Source: Atrina japonica
Taxonomy: Eukaryota; Mollusca; Bivalvia; Pterioida; Pinnidae
Length of the DNA stretch: 64,000 nt
Assembly (NCBI GenBank): GCA_030159075.1
Contig: BROG01000003.1
Span: forward strand, 791,001-855,000
Direction: 5' to 3'
The notes below the pieces were generated by a model. The model saw only the letters and a list, made by a program, of their open reading frames with translations, made no database searches and was not told where the DNA came from. The position numbers and the translations under genes were made by a program. Below, piece by piece: positions 10,976 to 23,713 of this stretch; positions within the stretch are counted from its first letter, which is position 1, and each line of letters starts with the position of its first letter.

Positions 10976-11248
10976 CATTTATCTTATCACAGGGTTAAAC
11001 ATCTAAAACGTCTACAAAAGTGCAAAATGTATATTGATTGATTTGTGAAATAAACCAATGGGATGTCAATTAAACGAGAGGTAACATTCTGTCCCAGATT
11101 TCACACTCTGTATAAACAAGAGTAGATTTGTTTTACTTTCAATTCTACTTTAGATCAACGAATGAGATGTAAACTTTTGTCATCATCCTGATAGAATGTC
11201 TCATACATCACCAGTTACCATTGATAATAACCACTGTTTTTAATATGT

Positions 11249-11397
11249 TCATGAACTGAATATCCCCAAAGCATTGATATCTTTTTGAAGTTTTTCTACT
11301 TTTTCCTTTGGTAAGTTTAACAAAGGTAGACGAACTGGACCAACATCTATTCCTGTCGCAATATTGAAAACTGTTTTTGATACTGCAATCCCACCAC
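11249..11397 (-). CDS. Copy B exon 11 (C-terminus and stop)
   Basis: Encodes GGGIAVSKTVFNIATGIDVG then PVRLPLLNLPKEKVEKLQKD and INALGIFSS, then TGA. GPVRLPL is the conserved C-terminal motif of NAL (GPPRLPL). The acceptor is TTTGCAG. No polyadenylation signal is obvious just downstream. Confidence 0.92.
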
Positions 11398-14300
11398 CTG
11401 CAAATAAAAGTGTTGATTAAATATACAGATATCACATGATAAATAAACTTATACTGGTTACAGACCATTTCAAAATGGAAGATACCTAAATAAAGTATAC
11501 AAAATATGTTTCTGATATAAACAAACAGTATGTGAATATTGAAGAGTCAAAGCATGTCCCCTACCTGTGACACAATAATTTTTAGAATGGATTGCTAATA
11601 TAAATTAAGGTATTGCATTAAAGCGAGTGCAGCTTTGTCATTGTAACATCGTAATGTAACATTAAATGCATTAGTTTAGGAAAACCACGTAGCTTATACT
11701 GATGCAGACAGTATTTTGCATCCAATGTATGTACAGTACATTTTCTACCCTCTAACCATTAAGAGCTCATTTCGCTTGCTGAAATTGTTGCCAAATTATA
11801 GGTAAGGTGTATTTGGCATTGTTTTATTGGAACTATAAGATGTTGGTAAGCCGTCTATCTAGGCTGTTACTTAAGTGGCTATTATGGGATCGGGCTGTCA
11901 TATCTGGTCCATTATTAAACCAGCTATTATGGGATCAGACTGTCTACAAACCCATTGTACTCGGTAGCCATGTTTCTAGGAACCCATATGAGGAGACTCG
12001 TTGTAACGGTTGAAACTTTTTGAAGCCGGTAGTACACACCGGAAGGCTCTGACCGTAAGAGGACGCTGTAATTATCTGACTTGACTCAAGTTGCAACATT
12101 TCTACAATAAAGAGCTCGCTGCACTCGCATATTATAATACGAAAACATTAACCAGAGGGACTGACACGGACAAAACGTAGAGCCCTAGTTTTACTAGTAG
12201 GTGATTAACAATGACTCTTTTAAGGGTCATGGGTTCTATACATAACTCTGGTAAAAAGCTCACTTTGTCCATCTTAACTATTTTATGTTCCATGTCTATT
12301 TTCTTTCCTACATGTAGTGAACTAATTATAGAAGATTTTATAAATGTATAATGTATAAATGTATATTTATCCTTGTTTTATGTTTCTTGTTGCCCTTCAA
12401 GTTTTGGTACAGAAGGGATCGTGACATTCACAAACTTTATTTTTTATATTATCTTACAGGTGCTATAAAGTAAATATGAAGACAGTTTGCAAGTTCTATA
12501 AGAATAAATAAAAACTGTTCAGGACGCATGTTGCACAATACAAAACAACTGACGCCAACAAATAGCAAGTCACTCGAGTATAGAAAACATTACCGTGTCT
12601 TGCTTTGATGTTTCCAAGAATTTGAACAGTGTGCTGAAAGTAGAAAATATTTAATACTGAGATAAAAAGTAAGTAGAAAGACTTTGGTTGCCAATTAAAT
12701 GAACTATCTTTAATAAGTTGATTTTATTAATCAATGAAGCAATGTCTGACTAATTCATGCAGTACATGTTATAACCTGTTGATATCAATAGATTTATGCA
12801 AAACTAGACATATATTTGTAGGAAATACAAAGTGTATTCTTCTGTTGAATGATAAATATGATCCAATTAACACATTTTAAAAATACCTGTAATCGCCTAG
12901 CCTCGTCTGTATCACCATTGTCAAATGCTGTTTTGAGTTTATGGAAGGTAGGGCCCAAATATGGCGATGTAATTGGAACATCCATCCCTAGACTTAAGCT
13001 AGGCAGAAATTGCTGTTGGACAAGAAGAAAAATATAATAATCAGCTTACGTTGATTGTATATGTAGAAATTGAATATTTTCACAGATACAATACTAGATT
13101 TTCCAACAAAAATGCAATTGCATATATGGTTAAGGATACATATATCTATATTTGTACTGAATCATTTGTATAACATACAGAGTATGGACACACAATATCA
13201 TTGTTTATGAAAATATCCGTATCAAAAATTTATTTGATTTTTCTGAGTTACTACTGTATACATTGAATAATTTTCACCATTTTCAACCAAATGATAAGGG
13301 GAATTTCAACTGAAAGCGCAATATTCTAGTTAAGTAGTTGAATGCAAGGACATACATGCCATTCATGGCGAATTTAAGATAGAGTGAATATGCTTCCTGT
13401 CGTAAAAGGCGAAAATAAACATTGGCAAAATTGCCCAGGTGTATAGTATTTGAAATAAAAATACTGTATACGACCAACCATGTCCCTATAAGTGCCCCTG
13501 CCCTTTTTTACATACGATCAAGAATCTTTTTCCAGCTGGTTGACAAGGAGATGTGAACCTGAAAAACTGTAATTAACAGTTTATCTGTACCCCCACCCCA
13601 GCAACAGAAGGATGGCGATAGCTGTCCTCGGTAATTACTACAATAACTGTGTCTTGAATTGTTTAACGTCAATTTGACTTTTAATTGGTCCCATTAAGCA
13701 CCCAACCTGTTTTCCTGATTTTGTAGTGCCCTGGACGCTTAATTGGTTGTATATAGTGTATTGTTAAGGTATATCCACGCCAAGAACTATTCTAGTGTAT
13801 ATAGTAGATATATGAAGTATAAGGTATTGTTACATCTTCTGTTCCAAACAATATCTGATACTTGTTATCAACCATCAAACAGTTTTGTGCGTGTGGCATT
13901 TCCGGTGATGTTAGCTTTAAGCCGCATAGATTTGGGATTCTATCTTTAGCCAACTCTAGGAATCTGGCGGTATTCACTGAAAAGACACTAAGGAACATGG
14001 AGTCTTGTAGTATAAAGTTCATTACATATCATCTAGGAATGTCTATACCATTTCCAATGGTTAATACATAATGATTTCCTTGAAATTTAATGTGAAATTT
14101 AATATTTAATTTATCAGAAAATTTCACAAGAAAATAAAAATGTCTCAGTAATTGCCTGATTTTCATACAGATTGCGAAAATCCCTGACCCAAATGTCATG
14201 AAATTCAAATTTTACCCTATTCATAGAAAACTAAGTCAGTAATTGAACTGACTGGGTGATTTTTTTTTTTCAGAGTGACAAATGGTAGCAAAAAGTAATA

Positions 14301-16864
14301 CTGATATCATAACAAACAGTATACTCTAGTATATAGCTTTGAATATAGGATAAAACCATTTAAACCAGAGTAGTATTACTTACAATAAACACCAGTTACA
14401 TAGTTGATGCAGTAATAGAAGAGTGGTAAAGCTGGAGTTACGCTGGCTATTTCACTTATATATTCCACCAATGCCTCTGAAAATAAACCATTACAGTAAC
14501 TGTCTTGTTTAGCTATTTAAAATTCGACATTCACCTTTTGGTACTCAAATTTTATCAAACAATTTTTTCGATTACATTCATCTAAGCTTAATTTCTTTGA
14601 AAATATTGAATTATACCAGCTTTTGGAAATGATTAAATTTTTACTTTGATTTTTGATCTCCTTTTTTGATTTAGTTCCAGCATGTATATTCTATCAATGT
14701 TATGCGAGTCAGAAATTTCACTTTACCTTCTGTAGGTGGTTTGTAATATGATGGTGATACAGCTGCAATGGATTGAACTCCAAGGTCCTTTGCATGAAGA
14801 GCCTGTATTGAAATATTGCACAGCATTTAACGTTCCTGAAACATTATTTCCCACTCCTTAGAGTATACAAAATGAGAAATAAAATATAGAAAGTCATATG
14901 CCTGAAGATTAAATGCATTTCAATTGCTCTATGAAGGAATTTGATGTAAATACAACAGCAAAGAGACAGTATCAAAAGGAAATTTACTCATTCAGTTGTC
15001 AAGTGGAAGAGAGTTCGACTAACAAATGAAAGGTTCCTGGTAAGATTCCTGACACTTTAAATATTTCAGTAACAGTTCCCTCGCCAAACATTCAGTTTGA
15101 ATTAATTTGTTTTATTTGTGTTTTACACAACATTCAACATTTTTTTCAGTCATATAGTGGCAGCCAATTTTTAATGGAGGAGGAGATAGCCTGGATATAT
15201 GGTGGTACCCTGGAAGAGATCACTGTCCTTCTGTTAATAAACTTGCAAATATTCTCAAAAAATCAGCTTAGGTTCCAGCGAAACTCGAAGCTGTACTGAA
15301 TTGTAGTTAAAGAATTCATGATTTAAAGTGCAATGCCCTAACCACTAAGCCACAAAGACCCCAAATGTTTTGTTACTTGTTTTATAGTAGTTGTTGAATC
15401 ATATATACTGAGTGTGAAAAGGATATATTCCTCACTTATTTTTATATTAATTTGACTGTGGACTCTTGCTGCGTGTGACCTGTCAAAAGAGGATGTTTTT
15501 CTTACCCATGACCCCGCTTTTAGGAATAAGCAGTTTTACAATATTGCTAAATTTTGTCCTCAACCGCTGTCAGTATCTTTGTAATAAGTAAACTGTATGT
15601 GAAATTAAGGTCATTTTATGATATGGAAAATATATTTACCAATTCCTTTGAATCCCTTAAATTTCCAGTACCAATGTGTAGAATCATGCCTAACCTGCAA
15701 ACATAAAATATCATCTGCAACATCAAAACTAGTCTAGTTCTAAAGGTTTCTTCAACACGTTAACACTTAAAAGCTACTCCATTTATCTGTTTCAATATCT
15801 TAATCTTTATATTCTAAAGAAAAAGCTTTATATTTGACTGGTATTTAATGAGTGCTAGCTACTTCAGGACACCTGATGATGCCTCTGTAGTTTACCATGA
15901 ATTATCCCAAAACCTACATGCATGGACATTATGCTGGAAAGTGCATAACAAGTAACACCAGTTGAAGACATAGATACAACTATATGACCTTTACATGCAA
16001 CAGGAATATTATAAACATAATACCAATGTTAAAGTTTTGCATAAAACGCAAAAAAGTGCTAAATTTGATTACTAAAAAGGAAGTGGTATGAAACCAATTC
16101 AAACACTAACACTGAATGTATTTCCACATCTGTCTAAGAGTGCTACTGCTTTTGAGAACCATAACGATTCTAAAAAGTAAGCATGAACATTCGACATACT
16201 TTCCACTTGTGGCAGCAACCCATGCCTCGGCGATGTGCTTCCTCTCATCAACTGTCAAGGACATACCTTCAGACAACGTACCGTTTACTGCAGATAGACA
16301 GAAACTAAGCTTATCAACCCCTGTAGTTAGATTTGAACCTGCCCATTTCAAAGAATGGTTAAAAGTCAACTGTCAGAATTCAGGAATGTATTATTTAGAG
16401 TCAAAATTTTATTATAATTTTTCATTCAATATGAACTTGTTCACTCCTGAATTATGACAGTAGACCATACTATTTCTTGATCTGGGTGAGTCTAAATGTG
16501 GCCAAAGGGTTTGATTTGTTAATCATGTTAATACCATCATAGATGCATAATATTACAATCAACAATTCTTAACCTATTACAAGTTATGAAATCAGTAAAA
16601 ATCAATCAACTTACTCAACAAACTTTAGTTACCCAAGTTGGTAAGAATAGATAATGACAAAAGTTATTTCTTTGTCATAGTTCTTATAACATGTATAACT
16701 GCTGAAACTATTTCTCCATAACACACTTGATTTCTCAAGCTCACTTCTCAGTAATATTTTTATTTAACAGACAAAAACCTGTATCAAGGCATTGTTATAC
16801 AATAACTAAGTGTGTTATCAATAATCCTTGGAAGTTTAAAGATATTTTTTTAATAACATCAAGG

Positions 16865-16897
<33 letters not shown>

Positions 16898-19800
16898 GTT
16901 ATTATTATTATTGTTGTTATTATTATTATTATTATTATTGTTATTATTATAATTATTATTATTATTATTATTATTATTGTTGATGTTGTTGTTATTTTTA
17001 TTATTATTATTATAATTATTATCATTATTATTATTATTATTATATAACAGGAATATCAAATTAGTTCACTTATTTCTATTGACATTCTGTGTTTGTCCGC
17101 TAACTGTATCATCATCTTTGGTTAATTACATATTAATTTGATAGCTGAGTTAGAGAACACTACTTGTCCACAAAAAATCAGTTATCTATCTTGATGTATG
17201 TAAGTAAGATACTTCCAGAAATGGCATCCAATTACATACAGTATTTACATAACAACATATCCGTCTATTTATTTTCCGTAACCTGACATATTCTCTTGTT
17301 TATCTTTATTTCTCCTTCTTGTGTGCATAATTGTGTAGATGATTATCTATAAATATTTCAAATGACGCAATTCTTCTTTTCAATCATTAAATACCTGATT
17401 CAAAGTATTTTTACTTGAAAACTACACTTCACATTTACACTTAGATTATCGTATAATTTCTATTGAAACATCAAGGTAATATTTCCCCAACATTTGTATT
17501 GAACACAATTTTTTCAATGGGCCATTGCATTCACATACCAATGTTTTGCAAAAAATGAAAAAACAATCTGTAAATATATGTTAACATGAATCCTTACTCC
17601 ATGAATAAAAACACTTTATAAACTAGTTCATATTGATGCTATATGTTACCTAAGTTGCAATAATATCCTGTGAAATATACTGAAGTGGCGGTGTCAGTGA
17701 TGTGTATTCTTGACAAATAGCCAAACAAATCAAAACTTGATATATGTTTGATATCACAGAAACAATATACTTATGTTACTCCTATTTTCTCTTTAAAACT
17801 TGATATGTTTTATTTGATGCAGACAATCCCTACCTTAACATCTGTAACAAGGCAGTGAAAACTATTAAATCGAATTAATATAATACGCATTTTTATAACA
17901 AGGAGTCGATATATTACGCATTTCAAAGATATTGACAATATTTTAACCCTCTCAGCCCTACGTATCTAGACTATATGTCCAAGTCTATTGTCTTAGACCA
18001 GTCTAGTATGATCTATTGAGTTGGAAGTATTAAATAATGTGTTAGATAAACAAATAAAATTTCAAAAAATATTCAAGAAATGTGATGAATATAGTAACAT
18101 ATGAAAATATATATTTGTATACATTTCCCAAAATAAGAAATAATGATATCAGCAACACAAAATAATATAAAAACGACTTACCAAAGAGATGATTGATGTG
18201 ACTTTTTGTGAAATAATCTACACATCTTTCCATACAATCAAAATTGATATCCCTGTAAATTTGATTGGTAAACATCAATTTCATTTACATAAACATGTAC
18301 AAGTATATTACAGTTATTACAGATAAATGCATGTTGCGATATGAGAAGTAAGAAAAACAAGAAGTGTCAGAAAACACTGTGCTCCTCAGAGCAATGTCAA
18401 ACACTGTTATTTTAAAGTCCTATAATTCTTGCAAATATTGCCAAATGTTGGACTTATAATAATCAAATTCATCCAATATTTCACTGATATAATTCATACA
18501 ACATTTGATTAAAATTTGAGAAAAGACACTCAAAAACATTTGACAGAATCTTGCAAATGAACAAACAAAGCCAAAAAGATATGCTCTGAATCATTGATCT
18601 TGGGGACATGATAATGGGGATAAATTATCCAATAACGTTCAGTATGCAGATACTGTATATGAATATAGTAATTATTAAGGTGTGTGTGTGTAAGAGTAGA
18701 GTACAAACGTGGCACGTGTTTAGTCTGTCAAACACTCTACTTGGTGTAGACTGAAACACGGCACGGTACGGTGATTTTTGGTGTGTAACACTAGAAAAAC
18801 ACTATCACTCCGTGAAAAATAATGTAAAGGATCATCTCTCAAAATGAATGACTTTACACTTCAATATGCAATAAAAATCGTCCGTGCGCAACAAGCTTAC
18901 CTGGGCAGTTAAACTCTTGAGTGTTAACTTTTTGAACATCCAGTTTTTAAGGGGCAGTGCCAGTATTTACATTTAAATCGCACACAAAAGTTTTAAAGAA
19001 AAAAATGCTAATTTATTTATTGAGCAATTTGATCAGACAAAATGAGACTTAAATTGAAATTTATTTTAGATATATTAAGCGTAATATATCACTGGTTCAC
19101 CTGGGATCAAGTTGCTGGCAATAGTATATCAACATTTGTTCTACATGTATATCAAGTATAAATAGTAGATTTGTTATTTTGAGATTCTGTAAAACTTGAC
19201 TACAATGAAAAACTTATCGCTACATGTATATTGTATAACAATCACGGAACACATTACTAGTTCAGTCTACGTGTGAATTAAATAGTAAATAAATGCCGTA
19301 ATGGAAAATTTAGTAGGCCTATGCCTACTAGTCCTTTTCCTGGGTAGGTAATGACGAAATCCAAGAACATTAATTATATCAAAATACTGAAAAGGGTTGT
19401 TATTTTGGCAAAATAGCCATTGGATTCAAACTACTCCTATCTACCATATATGAAATGAAAATAAATCAAATTAATTTAGATCTTAAAACAAAAAAATCAT
19501 CAATTTCCAGCCTCTAAATAAATTCAAAATTAACATTCTAAATTTTATTTGTTGTATCTTCCGCACCAACTTTAAATATTGTCTGTCGTGCATTAACACT
19601 CATTTCAAAATAAAACGTGAGCATTTATGGTGCCTACATAACAACTCTATTTAGGGCTATTACCGTGGTACATGAACATATACTCTGCCTTGACTGAATA
19701 AACAACCAAACAACGTTCTCTATCTTGTATTAATTAATATAAATAACTGTACATGGTGAAACAGAGTTTTTCATCAACAGGAAGTCGCGATGTAGTAAAA

Positions 19801-22800
19801 CGATCTATCTAGACATCAACGCTTTCGGCAATGGAAATTTTTTTTTTTTTTTTCTTGTTGAAGACATCGTTTCTGCTTGAAATCCATTATGGACGGACCA
19901 ATTACACAAAAGTTTATGTTTATACATCCCAATCTAATTGTGATTAACTTCAAAAGTTGTGTAAACATCCGACAATGGACATGGCGATTTTCCCCATCTT
20001 CCGCGGAAACGAGACCTGGAAATTGTAACATTCAATGTTCGAGTTGCCTCCCTTTGCGATATCACAAGTGACCGTCCGCTGAAATTGAGCTGACGCTGGA
20101 TATGGAAGGCATGTGGTCACAATATAGGGTGTATAAATAAAGGAATATGCACTGGAATCTCATTAAGGCAGGTTATGTATAGCGATTAGATGACAAACAC
20201 GTTATTTTGATAGTTTTCATAATGGACAGGAACTTTCACGCTCCATTTGCATAACAAGCACCTCCGACTCGATGCTATCCCCTCTACTATGCTTTTATTT
20301 TCATTTTTCCATGGACTAGAAAACATACATATTCTTGAGAGTTCAAAAGAAATTGATTTAGCTTCATGTTGGTATCAGCGATATGTAATTATTTCTATTA
20401 TGCTGTATGCTTGAAGCTCGCTAGCTGCAATATCAATATGATGAATGGCGGAGTAATATACTTAGGCTCAACATCACTGGAACCTTATATAGTGGAATTC
20501 CATATTTATAAATAGATCGATGACGTTTGGTTGAAACTAACTACAAACCGTATTATATAATTTCGAAAGGCAGAAGTAAGTAGAATCATGTGGCATTTCA
20601 TTAAATGATTATTCAACTAGATTTAATTTCATTTTGTAAACTCTAAAATATTTGATTTTTCTGTAAAAGTTAAATTCTTGAGTTGGACTATATAGTGCTG
20701 ATACAACCTCCATGACCTCTTCATTGCTAACGGGATAGCCCTCGATGAAAAGTCGGCGTAAACCCATAATAGGTTGTTATTACATAAAAACCCATAATAA
20801 TAGGCAAACATGAAAAATGTCATTTCTACATGTCCATATCGTAGCAGCAAGCCAGGAGTTTTCTTTAATCATGGATGATTAGATGGAGACGTGTCGACGA
20901 CCAGTTGAATAACACACCAATTTAAAGGTGATCCATGTCAATTCCTTTTTTGTCATTTCTGAATGTCTTTAAATCATTTACTTAAAAATTATTGACTTTT
21001 GAAAATAAAATTAGGGCAGATATGCATCTTTATTACATTTTTTTTTAAAAGATTTTTCAATGAAATAAATGCTTTATTTTTCACTGTTATTTTTCTTTAA
21101 TTTTTTAACTTCTACATGCAACTCAGTGCAAAGTAAATGGAAATCCTGTATTTCATTTTTAGCCAATCAAAATACTTTAAATTATATTCTCTTTTGGGAC
21201 TACTTTTTCTTCTTTTATTTGAGTTATTTCCCTTACACTGTCCTAACACGCTGTCTTCTGCTAGCAGTGACTCTGACTAGCACACCATTTGCTATTATAT
21301 ATATCATCTCAATATTACATGAATTAAAATAATTGTTATTTATAATAAATCTTTGATTATTCGTTTGTTTGTCTCATGTTTTTAACTCTTTATCCTATAT
21401 TTTCACATATTTCAATGCACTGTTTCTTAGTAGCGGAGTGATACCAACATGTAAAGTGGTTTGTTTGCATTTCACACTTCGAAGATAATACTCTCTCTCT
21501 CTATCACACACACACACACCTACACAATCGAAAATGTTGACAAATATCTTAATATTTTTAGGTCAAGTAAACAAATACTTCTGGTTCTAAGACACCGCTG
21601 CGCGCAAAAGAAATCGCCGATGAAACCATTTTATTCATATTTCACCGCCGCGCGGCAAATAAAAATGTCAGTCATTTCGAAAGGCTTAAGTTTCGAAAAC
21701 GATCAATTTTCTTCTATTTGTACCGGCACTTAAAAATGAATTTCTAAAACCCAATTAGAAACAAAAATAATTATTTTATTGAAAATTCAACATGTATATC
21801 TTTACCGCATGCCCGAAAATGTCACAGAACAGTGTTTTTCGCTGTTGCTCGCAGTTTATGTAGGAAGTGGAAGTTGGGTTTCAAATGAAAGAACTGATAC
21901 TGAATGGAACTGAATTTCAGGATGTGTTAAAATGATGATACATGTAACACTATATAGTGTATAAAAGTTTTAAAATCTGAATTAAATGTAGGTGAATGAT
22001 AAAAGTAAAATTAGTTACTGTAAATAAAAGTTTTAATGAAATACATAAGAATGAATGGCTATTGTTTTCAAAAATGAAACTTTTGGAATTTGCATTGATT
22101 TTTAGACACAGTTGTTACATTTTGTACAGCTTTGTATAATAGTAATGATAATGATTGATAATAATTATAATGATGCATTTACAATTAATTTTCTTGTAGT
22201 TTCAAACAAAAATGTTTTGATAAATATATAATCTTTTAGCTATTTTATATTTTTGTTGATATTTCAGTTTTAAAACCAAGTGAACAAGACAATCACACAA
22301 CTTTTTGTTACAATTTATTGAAGGTATCAATAAAAGAAATTTTTTGTTACATAGTCTTCTTATTTTCTTTCCTTCAAGGTGTATAAACAATAATTTGGAA
22401 AATAAAAATAAAAATAAAATACCTTCCTACCTTGCCCATTTTAGAAGGCTAATTGTCTGAGAACCAGAATATTATTTTACATGGCCTTAACTATTAACTT
22501 CAACTAGATTTTACTACTCGTGTTAAATATGTATTCTCCTGCCTCACTGGATGACATAGAGTGCGTTGCACGAGTGTTAAATATGTATTCCCCTGCCTCA
22601 TGAGATGTAATAAATATGTTATTCAAAAACAATTGTCAAATATTCTATTTATTCCATTTTTGTGTCGTGTTTTGTTACCAAAATGCTTCAGCTGACGGTG
22701 TCATGTGAGGTTTCTCGATGCCAAAGAAATATGTCGCCATAGTGTAGAGTGAAATTTTGCATATGATTACACTACAGTTATAAAGAGAATCACAATGTTT

Positions 22801-23713
22801 TTTGGTGTTTTTTGTCATCATTTTTACGGTGTAGAGCGTTTGACAGAATAAACACCACGTTTGTACTGTATGTGAAATCACAAAATGAGATACAGATTTA
22901 TTTACTAAATATGAGTTTACCCATTGTCTTTAAATGGTGTAAATGGGGCCACAACACATCCTGTGATTTTGTGGTATTCAAATTCCTGAAATGAAAATAT
23001 AAATATATATGCATAAAAGATATAATAAAGAATGTTCACTTCTTTTTTCAAAAAGTTATTCATGAGAATAGGATTGCCAAATAAACTTCGAAGAAAGCCG
23101 TTGATTAATGATATTTCATATCAGTGACATATAAAGCTAATATATCGCTGTTCATATGCAGACAAATTTATTGACATGTATATATGCATTTCCAGATATC
23201 AACAATTATCTAAATTTAATAACAAATTTTAAGGGTCTGAAAATTCAATAATTCACTTATTAGTTTAAGTTCAACACTGAGAGGCATAATTGGAAAACAT
23301 TAAAAACCATTTTGCAAATTTTCTTTCTTGAAATCATTTTTTTTCATGAATGTTTTTGGGGTTTTTTTTTTTCGACAATACCGTATGGACTGCTGTCAGA
23401 CAATCAAATAACTGTGACTGTTACAATGTACAAGATTTTTATTTATAACCGAGTAAATGAGTTTGAGAAGGTAAATAACAGTAAAAAAATCAACTTCTTG
23501 CCAAGTCGTTTATGAGATTCAACCAGTTACAAATAATGCAAGCCTATGCCACTCTTGAGAACCAGTGAGGAGCTGATAACTTTTGAAAAACAGCATTACC
23601 TTTCCTTTCTGTACAGAGTTTCTAGTTGTTATTTTTCTTGAAGACTGCCAATAAATGTTCTGAATCAATTTCTGCTTTGCAAGCCTTTGAAGACATATTC
23701 GTGGAAACAACAT
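11249..23713 (-). CDS. N-acetylneuraminate lyase-like aldolase, copy B (complete, 339 aa)
   Basis: This is a full 11-exon gene whose exons sum to 340 codons with frame kept at every join. It is a class I aldolase of the DHDPS/NAL family. Residues 1-38 form a leader (MLFPRICLQRLAKQK...) with many K/R/Q and no acidic residue, as in mitochondrial presequences. The barrel starts near residue 48 (CVVAPFTPFKDNGDINFDC). The pyruvate-binding loop reads VNGTLSEG where GTTGE is usual. The catalytic tyrosine is expected at Y178 (PALPLFYYCINYVTG) and the Schiff-base lysine at K208 (IPNLCGLKLTS). The C-terminus has GIAVSKTVF and IDVGPVRLPL, then NALGIFSS and a stop. The length is close to that of the family (about 320 aa) plus the leader. 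HOGA1, another mitochondrial member, is a possible alternative, but VNGT, PALP-FYY and the C-terminal GPxRLPL fit NAL better. The true substrate is uncertain because key loop residues differ. Confidence 0.88.
12594..12633 (-). CDS. Copy B exon 10
   Basis: A 40-nt micro-exon encoding HTVQILGNIKARH plus one base. The acceptor is a pyrimidine tract with TTTCAG and the donor GTAATG. It is too short to appear as an open reading frame but is needed to keep frame between exons 9 and 11. Confidence 0.85.
12887..13012 (-). CDS. Copy B exon 9
   Basis: Encodes 42 in-frame residues beginning QFLPSLSLGMDVPITSPYLG and ending DTDEARRLQ, matching the family segment with L-LGATGAVGSTYN and a following helix. 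The acceptor is CCAACAG and the donor GTATTT. Confidence 0.92.
13834..13976 (-). CDS. Copy B exon 8 (Schiff-base lysine)
   Basis: Encodes LNTARFLELAKDRIPNLCGL and KLTSPEMPHAQN, ending in YQILFGTED. The lysine in GLKLTS is in the position of the pyruvate Schiff-base lysine (GLKFSDTD in vertebrate NAL). The acceptor is TTTTCAG and the donor GTAACA. Confidence 0.92.
14384..14476 (-). CDS. Copy B exon 7 (active-site tyrosine)
   Basis: Encodes EALVEYISEIASVTPALPLF then YYCINYVTGVY. It aligns with PALPFYYYHIPALTG of animal NAL; the last tyrosine of the run is the proton-relay residue. The H-I-P that normally follows is C-I-N. The acceptor is TTTTCAG and the donor GTAAGT. Confidence 0.92.
14727..14802 (-). 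CDS. Copy B exon 6
   Basis: Encodes ALHAKDLGVQSIAAVSPSYY and KPPTE plus one base. The acceptor is AATACAG, the donor GTAAAG and the length 76 nt. Confidence 0.92.
15115..15365 (-). mobile_element. tRNA-derived SINE (family 1)
   Basis: The plus strand reads GTGGCAGCCAATTTTTAATGG, AGCTTAGGTTCCAGCGAAAC and CAATGCCCTAACCACTAAGC. On the minus strand the last part forms a tRNA-like box A/box B head. It lies in copy B intron 5. Confidence 0.65.
15640..15694 (-). CDS. Copy B exon 5
   Basis: Encodes LGMILHIGTGNLRDSKEL. The first base completes the lysine codon left open by exon 4. The acceptor is TTTGCAG, the donor GTAAAT and the length 55 nt. Confidence 0.9.
16200..16287 (-). CDS. Copy B exon 4
   Basis: Encodes VNGTLSEGMSLTVDERKHI and AEAWVAATSGK, the pyruvate-carboxylate loop and the following helix. 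The usual GTTGE is GTLSE. The acceptor is CTGCAG, the donor GTATGT and the length 88 nt. Confidence 0.92.
16866..17045. repeat. (ATT)n microsatellite, 180 bp
   Basis: A nearly pure ATT/TTG trinucleotide run in copy B intron 3. Open frames here read as poly-I, poly-N or similar and are not genes. Confidence 0.97.
18182..18252 (-). CDS. Copy B exon 3
   Basis: Encodes DINFDCMERCVDYF and TKSHINHLF. The acceptor is TTTACAG and the donor GTAAGT. It is 71 nt with the same phases as copy A exon 3. Confidence 0.9.
19386..20793 (+). repeat. 1.2 kb dispersed repeat, copy 1
   Basis: Long near-identical blocks are shared with 59,028-60,283, for example GGGTTGTTATTTTGGCAAAA, CATCAACGCTTTCGGCAATGG and CCTCGATGAAAAGTCG. 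About 300 bases (20,402-20,700) have no match in copy 2. It lies in the long intron 2 of lyase copy B. No coding sequence or clear terminal repeats were seen. Confidence 0.8.
22921..22985 (-). CDS. Copy B exon 2
   Basis: Encodes EFEYHKITGCVVAPFTPFKD and N plus two bases of a split glycine. The acceptor is TTTCAG and the donor GTAAAC. It is 65 nt, as in copy A. Confidence 0.85.
23600..23713 (-). CDS. Copy B exon 1: start codon and basic leader
   Basis: An ATG opens 38 codons ending in SVQKGK at donor GTAATG, phase 0, which fits the next exon. The peptide contains 9 K/R and no D/E, with alternating hydrophobic and basic residues, as expected of a mitochondrial targeting sequence. No upstream in-frame exon was recognised. 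Transcript support would settle whether this is the real start. Confidence 0.6.

Larger units (their letters stand above)
5012..11248. other. Intergenic region between lyase copies A and B
   Basis: No supported exon. It holds (TA)n/(TG)n at 5,837-5,920, a TTAA-flanked element at 6,850-7,710, hammerhead copy 2, an inverted-repeat element at 8,748-9,162, a SINE at 10,125-10,350 and a MITE at 10,747-10,975. CpG-richer sequence near 8,520-8,640 could be a promoter or old exon; I cannot tell which. Confidence 0.5.

Noticed and set aside
16727..17059. Frames of poly-isoleucine or poly-asparagine
   Set aside because: Translation of the (ATT)n microsatellite. The same applies at 42,548-42,944.
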